This document shows positions 9,783 through 17,205 of a DNA stretch of 48,736 nucleotides, one piece after another. Source of the stretch: Cellulomonas sp. (lineage in GTDB: Bacteria > Actinomycetota > Actinomycetes > Actinomycetales > Cellulomonadaceae); NCBI GenBank assembly GCA_031178625.1, contig JAPSIR010000004.1, positions 1 to 48,736 on the forward strand, given 5' to 3'. The notes beneath the pieces were generated by a model that was not told the origin of the DNA, searched no databases, and was given only the letters and a program-made list of their open reading frames with translations. A program made the position numbers and the translations under genes. Every line of letters starts with the position of its first letter. The first letter of the stretch is position 1.

Positions 9783-11108
9783 TCAGCCCAGCGACCAGGT
9801 CTGGTGCGGCGTGCCGGTCGGCACGGAGGGCTGGAAGCCCGCCTCCCGCAGCGCGCGGTCGTAGGCCTTGGCGGCCTCGTCGACGTCGCCGCGTCGCAGG
9901 TAGCGGTCGCCGAGCTCGCGCCACACGCCGGCCGAGTGCCGCGTCGCCGCCATCATCCCGAGCATGTCCGCACCCCAGCGGTAGGCTGCCGCGGCGCCGT
10001 CCTGGTCCCCGCGTGCCGCGAGGACGTCGCCCAGCGCCAGGTGCGCGGTCGCCGCCTCCAGCCGCGGGGCCTCCCCCAGCGCGGTCAGCGCGGCACGGGC
10101 GTCCGTCTCCGCCGCGGCCACGTCCCCGAGCAGCAGGTGCGCGCGCGAGCGCTCCACCTGCAGCCGCGCGACGTCGACCGTCGAGCCCGCGGCCGCCAGA
10201 CCCGGCTGCGCGAGGTCGATCTGCTCGAGCGCGCCCCGCGGGTCGGCGGGGTCGGAACGCAGCAGCAGCCACGCGTAGTTGACGCGCAGACGCGGCAGGT
10301 CGCGGTCCGGCTCACCCTCGGACAGCAGCGCGAGCGCGCGCTCGGTGTACCGCTGCGCCAGTTCGTAGTCGCGGCGCTGCTCGGCGACGAGCGCCGCGTT
10401 CCAGTAGACGGACCCCCGCCCGCGCGGCGTACCGAGCGACTCCGCGAGCCGGACGAGCTCCGAGGCGCGGTGCGTCGCGTAGAGCAGGTCGCCGCGCTCG
10501 ACGTACGCCCACAGCACGGTCGACGCGAGGCGCAGGTGCTCGTCCGTGCCGACGAGGTCCGCCGTGTCGAGGTCCGCGAGGGTGCGCTCCCCCACCTCGA
10601 CGGCGCGGTGCAGGTCGCCCGCCTCCAGGTAGCAGCCCACGAGCGCGGTGGTGAGCACCGCGGCGCGCAGCTGGTCGTTGCGCCCCTGCGTCTCGGCGAG
10701 CAGCGGCTCGAGGATGGTGATCGCCGCCTCGAGCTCACCCGTCATCTCGTGGGCGCGCGCGAGCGTGGTGAGCACCTCCGAGCGCAGGGCCGGCGTGATG
10801 ACCGACAGGTCGAGGCCCGAGATGCGGTGGACGGCGCCGGACGCGTCGCCGCTGGCGAGGTCGAGGCGGGCGTAGTCGAGCTCCAGCCGGGTGCGGGCCT
10901 CGTTCGGCCCGTCGTCCCCGTGCTTGAGGAACTCGAGCGTGGTGCCGAGCCGCTCCGCCAGCACCGTCAGCGCGGCGTCGGTCGGCTCCCGGTGCCCGGC
11001 CTCGATGAGGGAGATGTAGCTGGGTGAGAACGCGTTGCCGGCGAGGGCGGTCTGCGAGAGCCCTGCCGCCAGGCGCGCTTCGCGCACACGGTCACCGATG
11101 GTCGTCAT
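9783..11108 (-). CDS. XRE-family HTH regulator with TPR-like helical C-terminal domain
   Basis: MTTIGDRVREARLAAGLSQTALAGNAFSPSYISLIEAGHREPTDAALTVLAERL, then about 350 aa of helical repeats (ARAHEMTGELEAAITILEPLL; LGDRYLRRGDVDEAAKAYDRAL). Confidence 0.9.
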   Translation of the reverse strand: MTTIGDRVREARLAAGLSQTALAGNAFSPSYISLIEAGHREPTDAALTVLAERLGTTLEFLKHGDDGPNEARTRLELDYARLDLASGDASGAVHRISGLDLSVITPALRSEVLTTLARAHEMTGELEAAITILEPLLAETQGRNDQLRAAVLTTALVGCYLEAGDLHRAVEVGERTLADLDTADLVGTDEHLRLASTVLWAYVERGDLLYATHRASELVRLAESLGTPRGRGSVYWNAALVAEQRRDYELAQRYTERALALLSEGEPDRDLPRLRVNYAWLLLRSDPADPRGALEQIDLAQPGLAAAGSTVDVARLQVERSRAHLLLGDVAAAETDARAALTALGEAPRLEAATAHLALGDVLAARGDQDGAAAAYRWGADMLGMMAATRHSAGVWRELGDRYLRRGDVDEAAKAYDRALREAGFQPSVPTGTPHQTWSLG

Positions 11109-11113
11109 GAGAA

Positions 11114-11130
11114 GTCATTCTACGTATGAC
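11114..11130 (-). promoter_or_regulatory. Operator-like dyad GTCAT-N7-ATGAC over a putative -10 (TAGAAT), immediately upstream of the XRE-TPR ATG
   Basis: gtcattctacgtatgac; TAGAAT read on the - strand (11122..11117). Confidence 0.5.
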
Positions 11131-11209
11131 GCCCGTGTGCGCCAGCCCTTCACAGCGGCGAGTCGGGATCCGGTCCCGCGGGCTCGTCACCCGCGTCGGT
11201 CAGCGGGCG

Positions 11210-11248
11210 CGGTGGGACGCGCCGCGGTCACCCGCGGGCGTCCCACCG
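11210..11248 (-). terminator. Extended hairpin just 3' of the small peptide ORF (- strand)
   Basis: cggtgggacgc-g-ccgcgg-tcac-ccgcgg-gcgtcccaccg: 11+6 bp stem with a 1-nt bulge and 4-nt loop. Confidence 0.6.
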
Positions 11249-11261
11249 ACGGCTCACCGGG

Positions 11262-11393
11262 TCAGACCGCGTCCTTGCAGCAACCGGCGGCACCGCCGTT
11301 GAGCGAGACCGAGGCGGCCGTCACGGCCGGGACGCCGGCCGCCAGCGAACCGGTGAGGACGAGGGCGGCGAGGGCAGCGGCGACGGACTTCAT
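11262..11393 (-). CDS. Small secreted peptide, 43 aa, Cys-Cys near C-terminus (not in the supplied ORF track)
   Basis: MKSVAAALAALVLTGSLAAGVPAVTAASVSLNGGAAGCCKDAV*; AGGAG Shine-Dalgarno at 11404..11400 with 6-nt spacing; hydrophobic signal-peptide-like core. Confidence 0.7.
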   Translation of the reverse strand: MKSVAAALAALVLTGSLAAGVPAVTAASVSLNGGAAGCCKDAV

Positions 11394-11432
11394 GTCGTAC
11401 TCCTGTCAGGGCTCGGCGCCTGGGCGGGACAC

Positions 11433-11462
11433 GCGACGTCCTCGCCAGGCCGGGGACGTCGC
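11433..11462. promoter_or_regulatory. Inverted repeat upstream of the small peptide ORF
   Basis: gcgacgtcc-N12-ggacgtcgc. Confidence 0.35.
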
Positions 11463-11567
11463 GGCAAGGGTGACACACCGGGCGGCGCCACGGGAACCTC
11501 GGGTGCGCCCGGACGGGTCACCCGAGGATTCCACCCCCTCGCGACGAGTTCACAGGGCGCGACATGT

Positions 11568-11590
11568 GGTGTCATGGTCGCCATGACACC
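11568..11590 (+). promoter_or_regulatory. Perfect inverted repeat enclosing the start codon(s) of the EAL-like gene; contains GTCAT-N7-ATGAC
   Basis: ggtgtcatgg-tcg-ccatgacacc. Confidence 0.55.
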
Positions 11591-12311
11591 CGACGGGCGC
11601 GAGTCGACGCTGGCGCGGCTCGGCGCCGCGGTCGACGCCGCGATCCCGCAGGAGCTGCGGCGGGCGTGGGAGCAGCACGTCGCCCGGCAGCCCGTGCTCG
11701 TCGCGCGGCAGGGCATCTACTCGATGCACGGGCGCCCCTTCGGGTACCAGTTCAGCTACCGCGCGCCCGGCCACCACGCCGACGTCGCACGCGGATGGGG
11801 TCCGCGCGACCACGAGCGCGCCACCGAGCACGTGCTGCGCGCGACCTTCGGCCGCGCCGAGCTCGAGAGCGTGGCCCACGGTCGCCTGCTGTTCGTCCGG
11901 TGCCCGCGCGCGCACCTCGTCGGCGAGCTCGAGGTCCCCGCCCGCCCCGACCGCCTCGTCCTCGAGGTGAGCGGCACCACCGAGATCGACGCCCAGGTGC
12001 TCGCGGGGATCCGGCGGCTGCGGGAGCGCGGCTTCCGGGTCGCGCTGCCGTCGTTCGTGGACCGGGCCGACCAGCGCCGGCTGCTCCCGCACGCCGACTT
12101 CGTCAAGATCGACGTGCGGGACCTCGACGTCGAGGGGCATCCGGTGGTCGGCGTGGCGCGGTCGTTCGGCGCCATGCTCATCGCCGAGTACGTCGAGGCG
12201 CCCGAGACGCTGCGGCACGCGCGCGACCTCGGGCTCACGCTGTTCCAGGGCAACCTCATCGAGCGCGCGGGCGTCCTCGACCGTGCCGGCGCCCGGCTCG
12301 TCGGGCGCTGA
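11574..12311 (+). CDS. Degenerate EAL-domain-like protein (YuxH/EAL-HDOD N-terminal type)
   Basis: VLVARQGIYSMHGRPFGYQFSYR...FVKIDVRDLD...LIAEYVEAPETLRHARDLGLTLFQGNLI; start may be 11574 or 11583. Confidence 0.65.
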   Translation: MVAMTPDGRESTLARLGAAVDAAIPQELRRAWEQHVARQPVLVARQGIYSMHGRPFGYQFSYRAPGHHADVARGWGPRDHERATEHVLRATFGRAELESVAHGRLLFVRCPRAHLVGELEVPARPDRLVLEVSGTTEIDAQVLAGIRRLRERGFRVALPSFVDRADQRRLLPHADFVKIDVRDLDVEGHPVVGVARSFGAMLIAEYVEAPETLRHARDLGLTLFQGNLIERAGVLDRAGARLVGR

Positions 12312-12354
12312 CCACCGACGGGCGGCCACGGCCCCCGCACCGGCGGCTGCCCTG

Positions 12355-13419
12355 TCAGCGGTCGACCGAGCCGGCCACCCGCAGCACCGCGCGCTCGACC
12401 GCGAACCGCGGGTCACGCCCCTCGCCCTTGACCTCGGCGTCCGCCTGGGCGACGGCCGAGATCGCCGCGGCGAGCCCCTCGGGCGTCCACCGGCGCAGGT
12501 CCGCCGCCGCCCGGTCCACCTGCCACGGCGCCATGCCGAGCTCCCGCGCCGCGGCCGCGCCCCGACCGCGCACCGCCCCCACCTTGGCGAGCGTCCGCAG
12601 CCGCGCGGCGAGCGCCGCCACGACCGGCACGGGGTCCAACCCCGTCGCCAGGGCGTGCCGCAGCAGGGCGACGGCGCGACCGGCGTCCCCGGCGACGGCC
12701 GCGTCGGCGACCTGGAAGCCCGTCGCCTCGACCCGCCCGCCGTGGTAGCGCTGCACGACCTCCTCGCCGATGAGGCCGCTCGTGTCGGCCACCAGCTGGG
12801 CGCACGCCGCCGCGAGCTCGCGCAGGTCCGACCCCACGGCGTCCACGAGCGCACGGACCGCGCGGGCGTCGGCCCGGCGACCGGCGCGCGCGAGCTCGTC
12901 CTGGACGAACGACGCCTTGTCGGCGTCCGACTTGACCGCCTCGCACGACACCGTGGGGACCTGCGCGGCGCGGGCCGCGTCGAGCAGCCGCTTGCCCCGC
13001 ATGCCGCCGGCGTGCCGGAGCACGACGACGACGTCGGGCACGGGCCGCGCCACGTACGCCTCCGCGTCGAGCAGCAGCGCGTCACCCGAGTGCTCCACGC
13101 CCTCGACGAGCACGACCTTGCCGTCCGCGAACAGCGACGGGCTGGTGAGCACGGCGAGCTCCCCGGCGGCGTACTGGGCCGCGTCGACGCGGACCACCTC
13201 GACGTCCGGGTCCCGCTCGCGCACCCGGGCGACGACGCGCTCCGCCGCGCGTTCCGCGAGCAGCTCCTCCGGGCCCGACACCAGCACCACGGGCGCCGGC
13301 TCGGCCTGCGTCCACGGGACGCCGGCGGGTGCGCCGCCGCCCCGCCCCGATCGCGCCGAGGAGGACGGGCGTGCGGAGGACGAGCGCGCGGACGAGCGGG
13401 ACGCGGGGCGGGCGGGCAC
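12355..13419 (-). CDS. holA: DNA polymerase III subunit delta
   Basis: VVLVSGPEELLAERAAERV...SPSLFADGKVVLVEGVEH; conserved location next to comEC. Confidence 0.88.
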   Translation of the reverse strand: MPARPASRSSARSSSARPSSSARSGRGGGAPAGVPWTQAEPAPVVLVSGPEELLAERAAERVVARVRERDPDVEVVRVDAAQYAAGELAVLTSPSLFADGKVVLVEGVEHSGDALLLDAEAYVARPVPDVVVVLRHAGGMRGKRLLDAARAAQVPTVSCEAVKSDADKASFVQDELARAGRRADARAVRALVDAVGSDLRELAAACAQLVADTSGLIGEEVVQRYHGGRVEATGFQVADAAVAGDAGRAVALLRHALATGLDPVPVVAALAARLRTLAKVGAVRGRGAAAARELGMAPWQVDRAAADLRRWTPEGLAAAISAVAQADAEVKGEGRDPRFAVERAVLRVAGSVDR

Positions 13420-13554
13420 GGACCCAGTGTGCCGGACCCTGCCGACAGCGCGGCGGCACAAGCCCGGCGGACGGGCGGGCGAGCGCCGTCGTGCCGGTGC
13501 CGGCGCCGTGCGGTGGCGTCGGGGTCCGGCGCCGTGGCCGCGCCCCGCCGCACG

Positions 13555-15081
13555 TCAGTCGCGGCCCGCCCGTCCGGCGAGCAGCACGGCCGCAGCGACG
13601 GCCACGAGCAGCGCGCAGCCCGCACCCACCGGTCCGGCCAACCAGGCGACCGCCGCACCGGGCAACCCGGCGCAGACGCGCGCGACGGCGCCCGTCCACC
13701 AGCACGCGGCGCCCGCGACCGCCGCCAGGGCGGCCGCACCGGTGGGCCACCACCCGGCCAGCGCGACGGCCGCGAGGCCGAGCACCGTCGCGGGAGCCAC
13801 GACCGGGGCCGTGAGCAGGTTCGCCGGCACGGACCAGACGCCGAGGCTCGGCCACAGCGCCAGCACGACGGGCAGGCAGCCGAGCTGCGCGGCCACCGGC
13901 GCCACCAGCACGCCCGCGGCGGCGCGGCCGCACCGCGGGGCCCACCGCGCGACCAGCGGCGGGCCGAGCACGACGAGGCCGGCCGTCGCACCCACCGACA
14001 GCACGAAGCCAGGTGCCACCGCGAGCCACGGGTCGTGCAGGAGCAGCACGACCACGGCGGTGCACAGAGCCGCCGGGCCCAGCGACCGGCGGCCGGCGAG
14101 CAGGCCCACGAGGCCGACCGCGCCCATCACCGCGGCACGCACGACGCTCGGCTCGGGGCCGACGACGAGGACGAGGGCCCCGCTCACGAGGCCGACCGCC
14201 GCGGCGCGCACGACGCGCGGCGCACCGAGCGCGCCGGTGCAGGCCAGCGCCAGGGCGCCCAGCAGCGCGAAGTGCGCCCCCGAGACCGCCGTCAGGTGCG
14301 CGAGCCCGGACGTGCGCATGGCGTCGCGCAGGTCGTCCGGGACACCGCCCGTGTCACCGACCGTCACCCCCGGCAGCAGCGCGCCCGCGTCACCGGGCAG
14401 GGCGGCGGCCAGCTCGCGCGCGTGCCCGCGGGCGGCCGCCGACCACGCCGACCACGGCCGGGGGCCGTCGAGCACCCGCGGGGCGCCGCGCACGGCGACC
14501 ACCACCGCGGCGCGCTCGCCCGCCGGCCGCAGGGACGCGCGCCCACGGACCGCGACCTGCACGCCCACGTCGACGGACGGCACCGCGACCGCCCGTGCCC
14601 CGTCGGCCGAGGGGTCCACGGGCACGAGCAGCTCGACGTGGACGCGTCCGCCGAGGAGCTCGCCGGTGCGCGCGGACCGCACGGCTTCCGCCGCGACCGT
14701 CGTCGCGACGCGCCGCGGCACCACCCCGCCGCCGAGCGGCCGCGGCGGAGCGGCGACGCGTCCGACGACGTCGACGAGCGCACCCTCCTGGGCCGCCCGG
14801 ACGACGCCGGCCGGCGCGGCCGCCCCGCGCTGGAGCACTCCGGCCCCGAGCACGGAGATCCCGACGACCACGGCCAGCGCCGCCGCCGGGAGGACCCGGA
14901 GCCGCGCCCGACCGGAGCACGCCAGGAGGGCGGCGGCGCCCAGCAGGAGGGCCGCCACGCCGCACGCCGCCGCGAGCCGCGCCCGGTCGACGGGGACGAG
15001 CACGACGCACGCGGCGGCACCCCACGCCACCGCCGCGGACGGCAGCAGGCGCAGGTCGACGCGCGGCTGGACGGCGCTCAC
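13555..15081 (-). CDS. comEC: ComEC/Rec2-family DNA uptake channel protein
   Basis: GDTGGVPDDLRDAMRTSGLAHLTAVSGAHFALLGAL competence-domain motif; many TM segments. Confidence 0.85.
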   Translation of the reverse strand: MSAVQPRVDLRLLPSAAVAWGAAACVVLVPVDRARLAAACGVAALLLGAAALLACSGRARLRVLPAAALAVVVGISVLGAGVLQRGAAAPAGVVRAAQEGALVDVVGRVAAPPRPLGGGVVPRRVATTVAAEAVRSARTGELLGGRVHVELLVPVDPSADGARAVAVPSVDVGVQVAVRGRASLRPAGERAAVVVAVRGAPRVLDGPRPWSAWSAAARGHARELAAALPGDAGALLPGVTVGDTGGVPDDLRDAMRTSGLAHLTAVSGAHFALLGALALACTGALGAPRVVRAAAVGLVSGALVLVVGPEPSVVRAAVMGAVGLVGLLAGRRSLGPAALCTAVVVLLLHDPWLAVAPGFVLSVGATAGLVVLGPPLVARWAPRCGRAAAGVLVAPVAAQLGCLPVVLALWPSLGVWSVPANLLTAPVVAPATVLGLAAVALAGWWPTGAAALAAVAGAACWWTGAVARVCAGLPGAAVAWLAGPVGAGCALLVAVAAAVLLAGRAGRD

Positions 15082-16073
15082 ACCCGCACGTGCGGCCGCA
15101 GCCGCTCGAGGACCGCGGGACCGATGCCGCTGACCTCGTCGAGCTCGTCGACCGACGTGAACGGCGCCTCCTCACGGCGGTCCAGGATCCGCTGGGCGAG
15201 CACCGGGCCGACGCCCGGCAGCGCGTCGAGCGCGGCGAGGTCGGCGGTGTTGAGGTCGACGCCCGCAGGCCCCGGCGCGGCGCCGGCGGTGCCCGTCACC
15301 GCGCCGGGCTCCAAGGTCGCCGGCGCGGGCGCCGTGACGGCCTCGCCCGCCCGCGGCACGCGCAGCTGCTCGCCGTCGACGACCGTGCGCGCGAGGTTGA
15401 GCCCGGCCAGGTCGGCGTCGGGCGCCGCTCCGCCCGCCGCGGTGACCGCGTCGGCGACCCGCGCGTCCCCGGGCAGGGTCACGACCCCGGGCGCCGCGAC
15501 GGCGCCGACGACGTGCACGACCGCCGGCTGCACGGAGGGGGTCGGCACGGCGGCGGCCGCCGGCGGTCCCGTCGGGTCCGCCTGCACGCGCGGGCGCGGC
15601 ACGTCGACGGGCGCGCCGGCGGGCCCGGTCGAGGCGCGCAGGGCGACACCGCCCGCGAGCAGCGCGACCGCGAGGGCGGCGGCCGCGGCGGCACGCGGGG
15701 CGACGGCCCACCGCACGCGGGACCGTGCCGGCCGGGGCCGGTGCGCCGTCGCGACGGTGCCGTCGGCGTCCGGATCGGGTGTCCCGGGTGATCCGGCACG
15801 TCGTGCCGCGTCGGCCAGCGCGTCGAGCGTCGCCGCGCGTCGCTCCGGCGCCGGCGGGACGCCCTGCCGCGGCACCGAGCCGGACGACGCGGCTGCGGGC
15901 GAGCGCGGCGTCCAGCCCGTGGGCGCCGTCGGCGGCACGGGCGTCGACCGCTCCTCGGGCGTCGCCGCCCGTCCCGGTGCCGTCGGCCGTGCGCGCCGCG
16001 CCGCCGGGTCGCCGCCGGCCAGCGCGGCGAGACGGTGCGCCACGGCGGGCTCGGGTCGGTCGCGGGAGGGCAC
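15078..16073 (-). CDS. comEA: ComEA family helix-hairpin-helix DNA-binding protein
   Basis: SLBB-like VVHVVGAVAAPGVVTLPGDARVADAVTAAGG; VDLNTADLAALDALPGVGPVLAQRILDRRE. Confidence 0.9.
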   Translation of the reverse strand: MPSRDRPEPAVAHRLAALAGGDPAARRARPTAPGRAATPEERSTPVPPTAPTGWTPRSPAAASSGSVPRQGVPPAPERRAATLDALADAARRAGSPGTPDPDADGTVATAHRPRPARSRVRWAVAPRAAAAAALAVALLAGGVALRASTGPAGAPVDVPRPRVQADPTGPPAAAAVPTPSVQPAVVHVVGAVAAPGVVTLPGDARVADAVTAAGGAAPDADLAGLNLARTVVDGEQLRVPRAGEAVTAPAPATLEPGAVTGTAGAAPGPAGVDLNTADLAALDALPGVGPVLAQRILDRREEAPFTSVDELDEVSGIGPAVLERLRPHVRV

Positions 16074-16242
16074 GGCGGCACGCTAGGCAGCCGGACACCC
16101 GGCGCAGGCCCGCGGACGGGCGCCCGTGGACCGGCTGCCGACGCGGACGGGCTGGGGTCGGCTCGACGGCGGGCGCACCGGCCCGGCGGCGTCCCCACCC
16201 GGAAGAGACCCGGCGGGTCCCGCCGGGCGCGCCGTCGTCCGC

Positions 16243-17205
16243 TCAGGCGTCGGCGACGACCACCGCGAGCAGCCCGGGGCCCGCGTGGGCGCCGAGGACC
16301 GCACCCGCGCCGGCGACGACCACCTCGACCGCCTCGTGCGCACCGTCGGCCAGGCGCCCGGCCAGGTCCTGCGCGGGGCCGACGTCGCCGGCGTGGTGCA
16401 CGCCGATGCGGACCGCGCCGCGACCCGCGACGTCCGCGGCCGCCACCTGCTCGATCCGCTCGCGCGCCGCGCGCCGCGTGCGGACCTTGTCGGCCACGAC
16501 GACGCGGCCGTCCTGCACGGCCAGCAGCGGGCGCAGCCCGAGGACCGTGCCGAGCGCCGCCGCGGGCGCGCTGAGCCGTCCCCCGCGCCGCAGGTGCTCG
16601 AGCGACTCGACGAGGAACCACGTGCGCGTGCCCGCCGCCGTCGCGGCCGCCACCTCGGCGACGCGCGTGACGTCGGGCCACACGGGCGCGGGTCCGCGTC
16701 GTCGCCCGGGCCGGCCGCCGACGGGCCGGCGGCGCCGTGCCCGGGCGTCGTCCGGCGCGGCGTCCGGCACCGGTGCGCCGGCGCAGCGGGCCGCCGCGAG
16801 CGCCGCGAAGCCCAGGCCGAGCGCGACCGTGCCGGAGTCGACCACGCGCACCGGCACGGGGCTCACCGTGGCGGCGGTCCGGGCCGAGCGCACCGTGCCG
16901 GACATCTCCCCCGACAGGTGCACGGAGACGATCTCGCGCGCACCGGCCGCGGCGGCCCGCTCGTAGGCCGCGGCGAAGGCCGACGGCGGCGGCTGCGACG
17001 TCGTGACGCGGGCGCCGCGCTCGAGCGCGCGCAGCAGCTGGGCGGGCGTGACGTCGATGCCCTCGACGTGCCGCGCGCCGTCGATGGTCACGTCGAGCGG
17101 CACGACCGTCAGCCCCGCCGCCGCCGCGAGGTCGGGCGGCAGGGCCGACGTCGAGTCCGTGACGACCGCGACCCGGGGCGGGTGCGGCGCGGGCGCGCCG
17201 CTCAG
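16243..17205 (-). CDS. DegV family protein (fatty-acid-binding fold); start codon uncertain
   Basis: In-frame upstream translation [47 protein letters not shown]. First ATG/GTG/TTG in frame is 17103, inside the conserved domain; a CTG at 17205 overlaps the leuS stop. Confidence 0.8.
   Translation of the reverse strand: MSGAPAPHPPRVAVVTDSTSALPPDLAAAAGLTVVPLDVTIDGARHVEGIDVTPAQLLRALERGARVTTSQPPPSAFAAAYERAAAAGAREIVSVHLSGEMSGTVRSARTAATVSPVPVRVVDSGTVALGLGFAALAAARCAGAPVPDAAPDDARARRRRPVGGRPGRRRGPAPVWPDVTRVAEVAAATAAGTRTWFLVESLEHLRRGGRLSAPAAALGTVLGLRPLLAVQDGRVVVADKVRTRRAARERIEQVAAADVAGRGAVRIGVHHAGDVGPAQDLAGRLADGAHEAVEVVVAGAGAVLGAHAGPGLLAVVVADA

Noticed and set aside
12283-16086. 1267-aa + strand ORF antisense to holA/comEC/comEA
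   Set aside because: Arg/Pro/Ala-rich translation typical of reverse-frame ORFs in very GC-rich DNA; the - strand encodes well-recognised conserved proteins.
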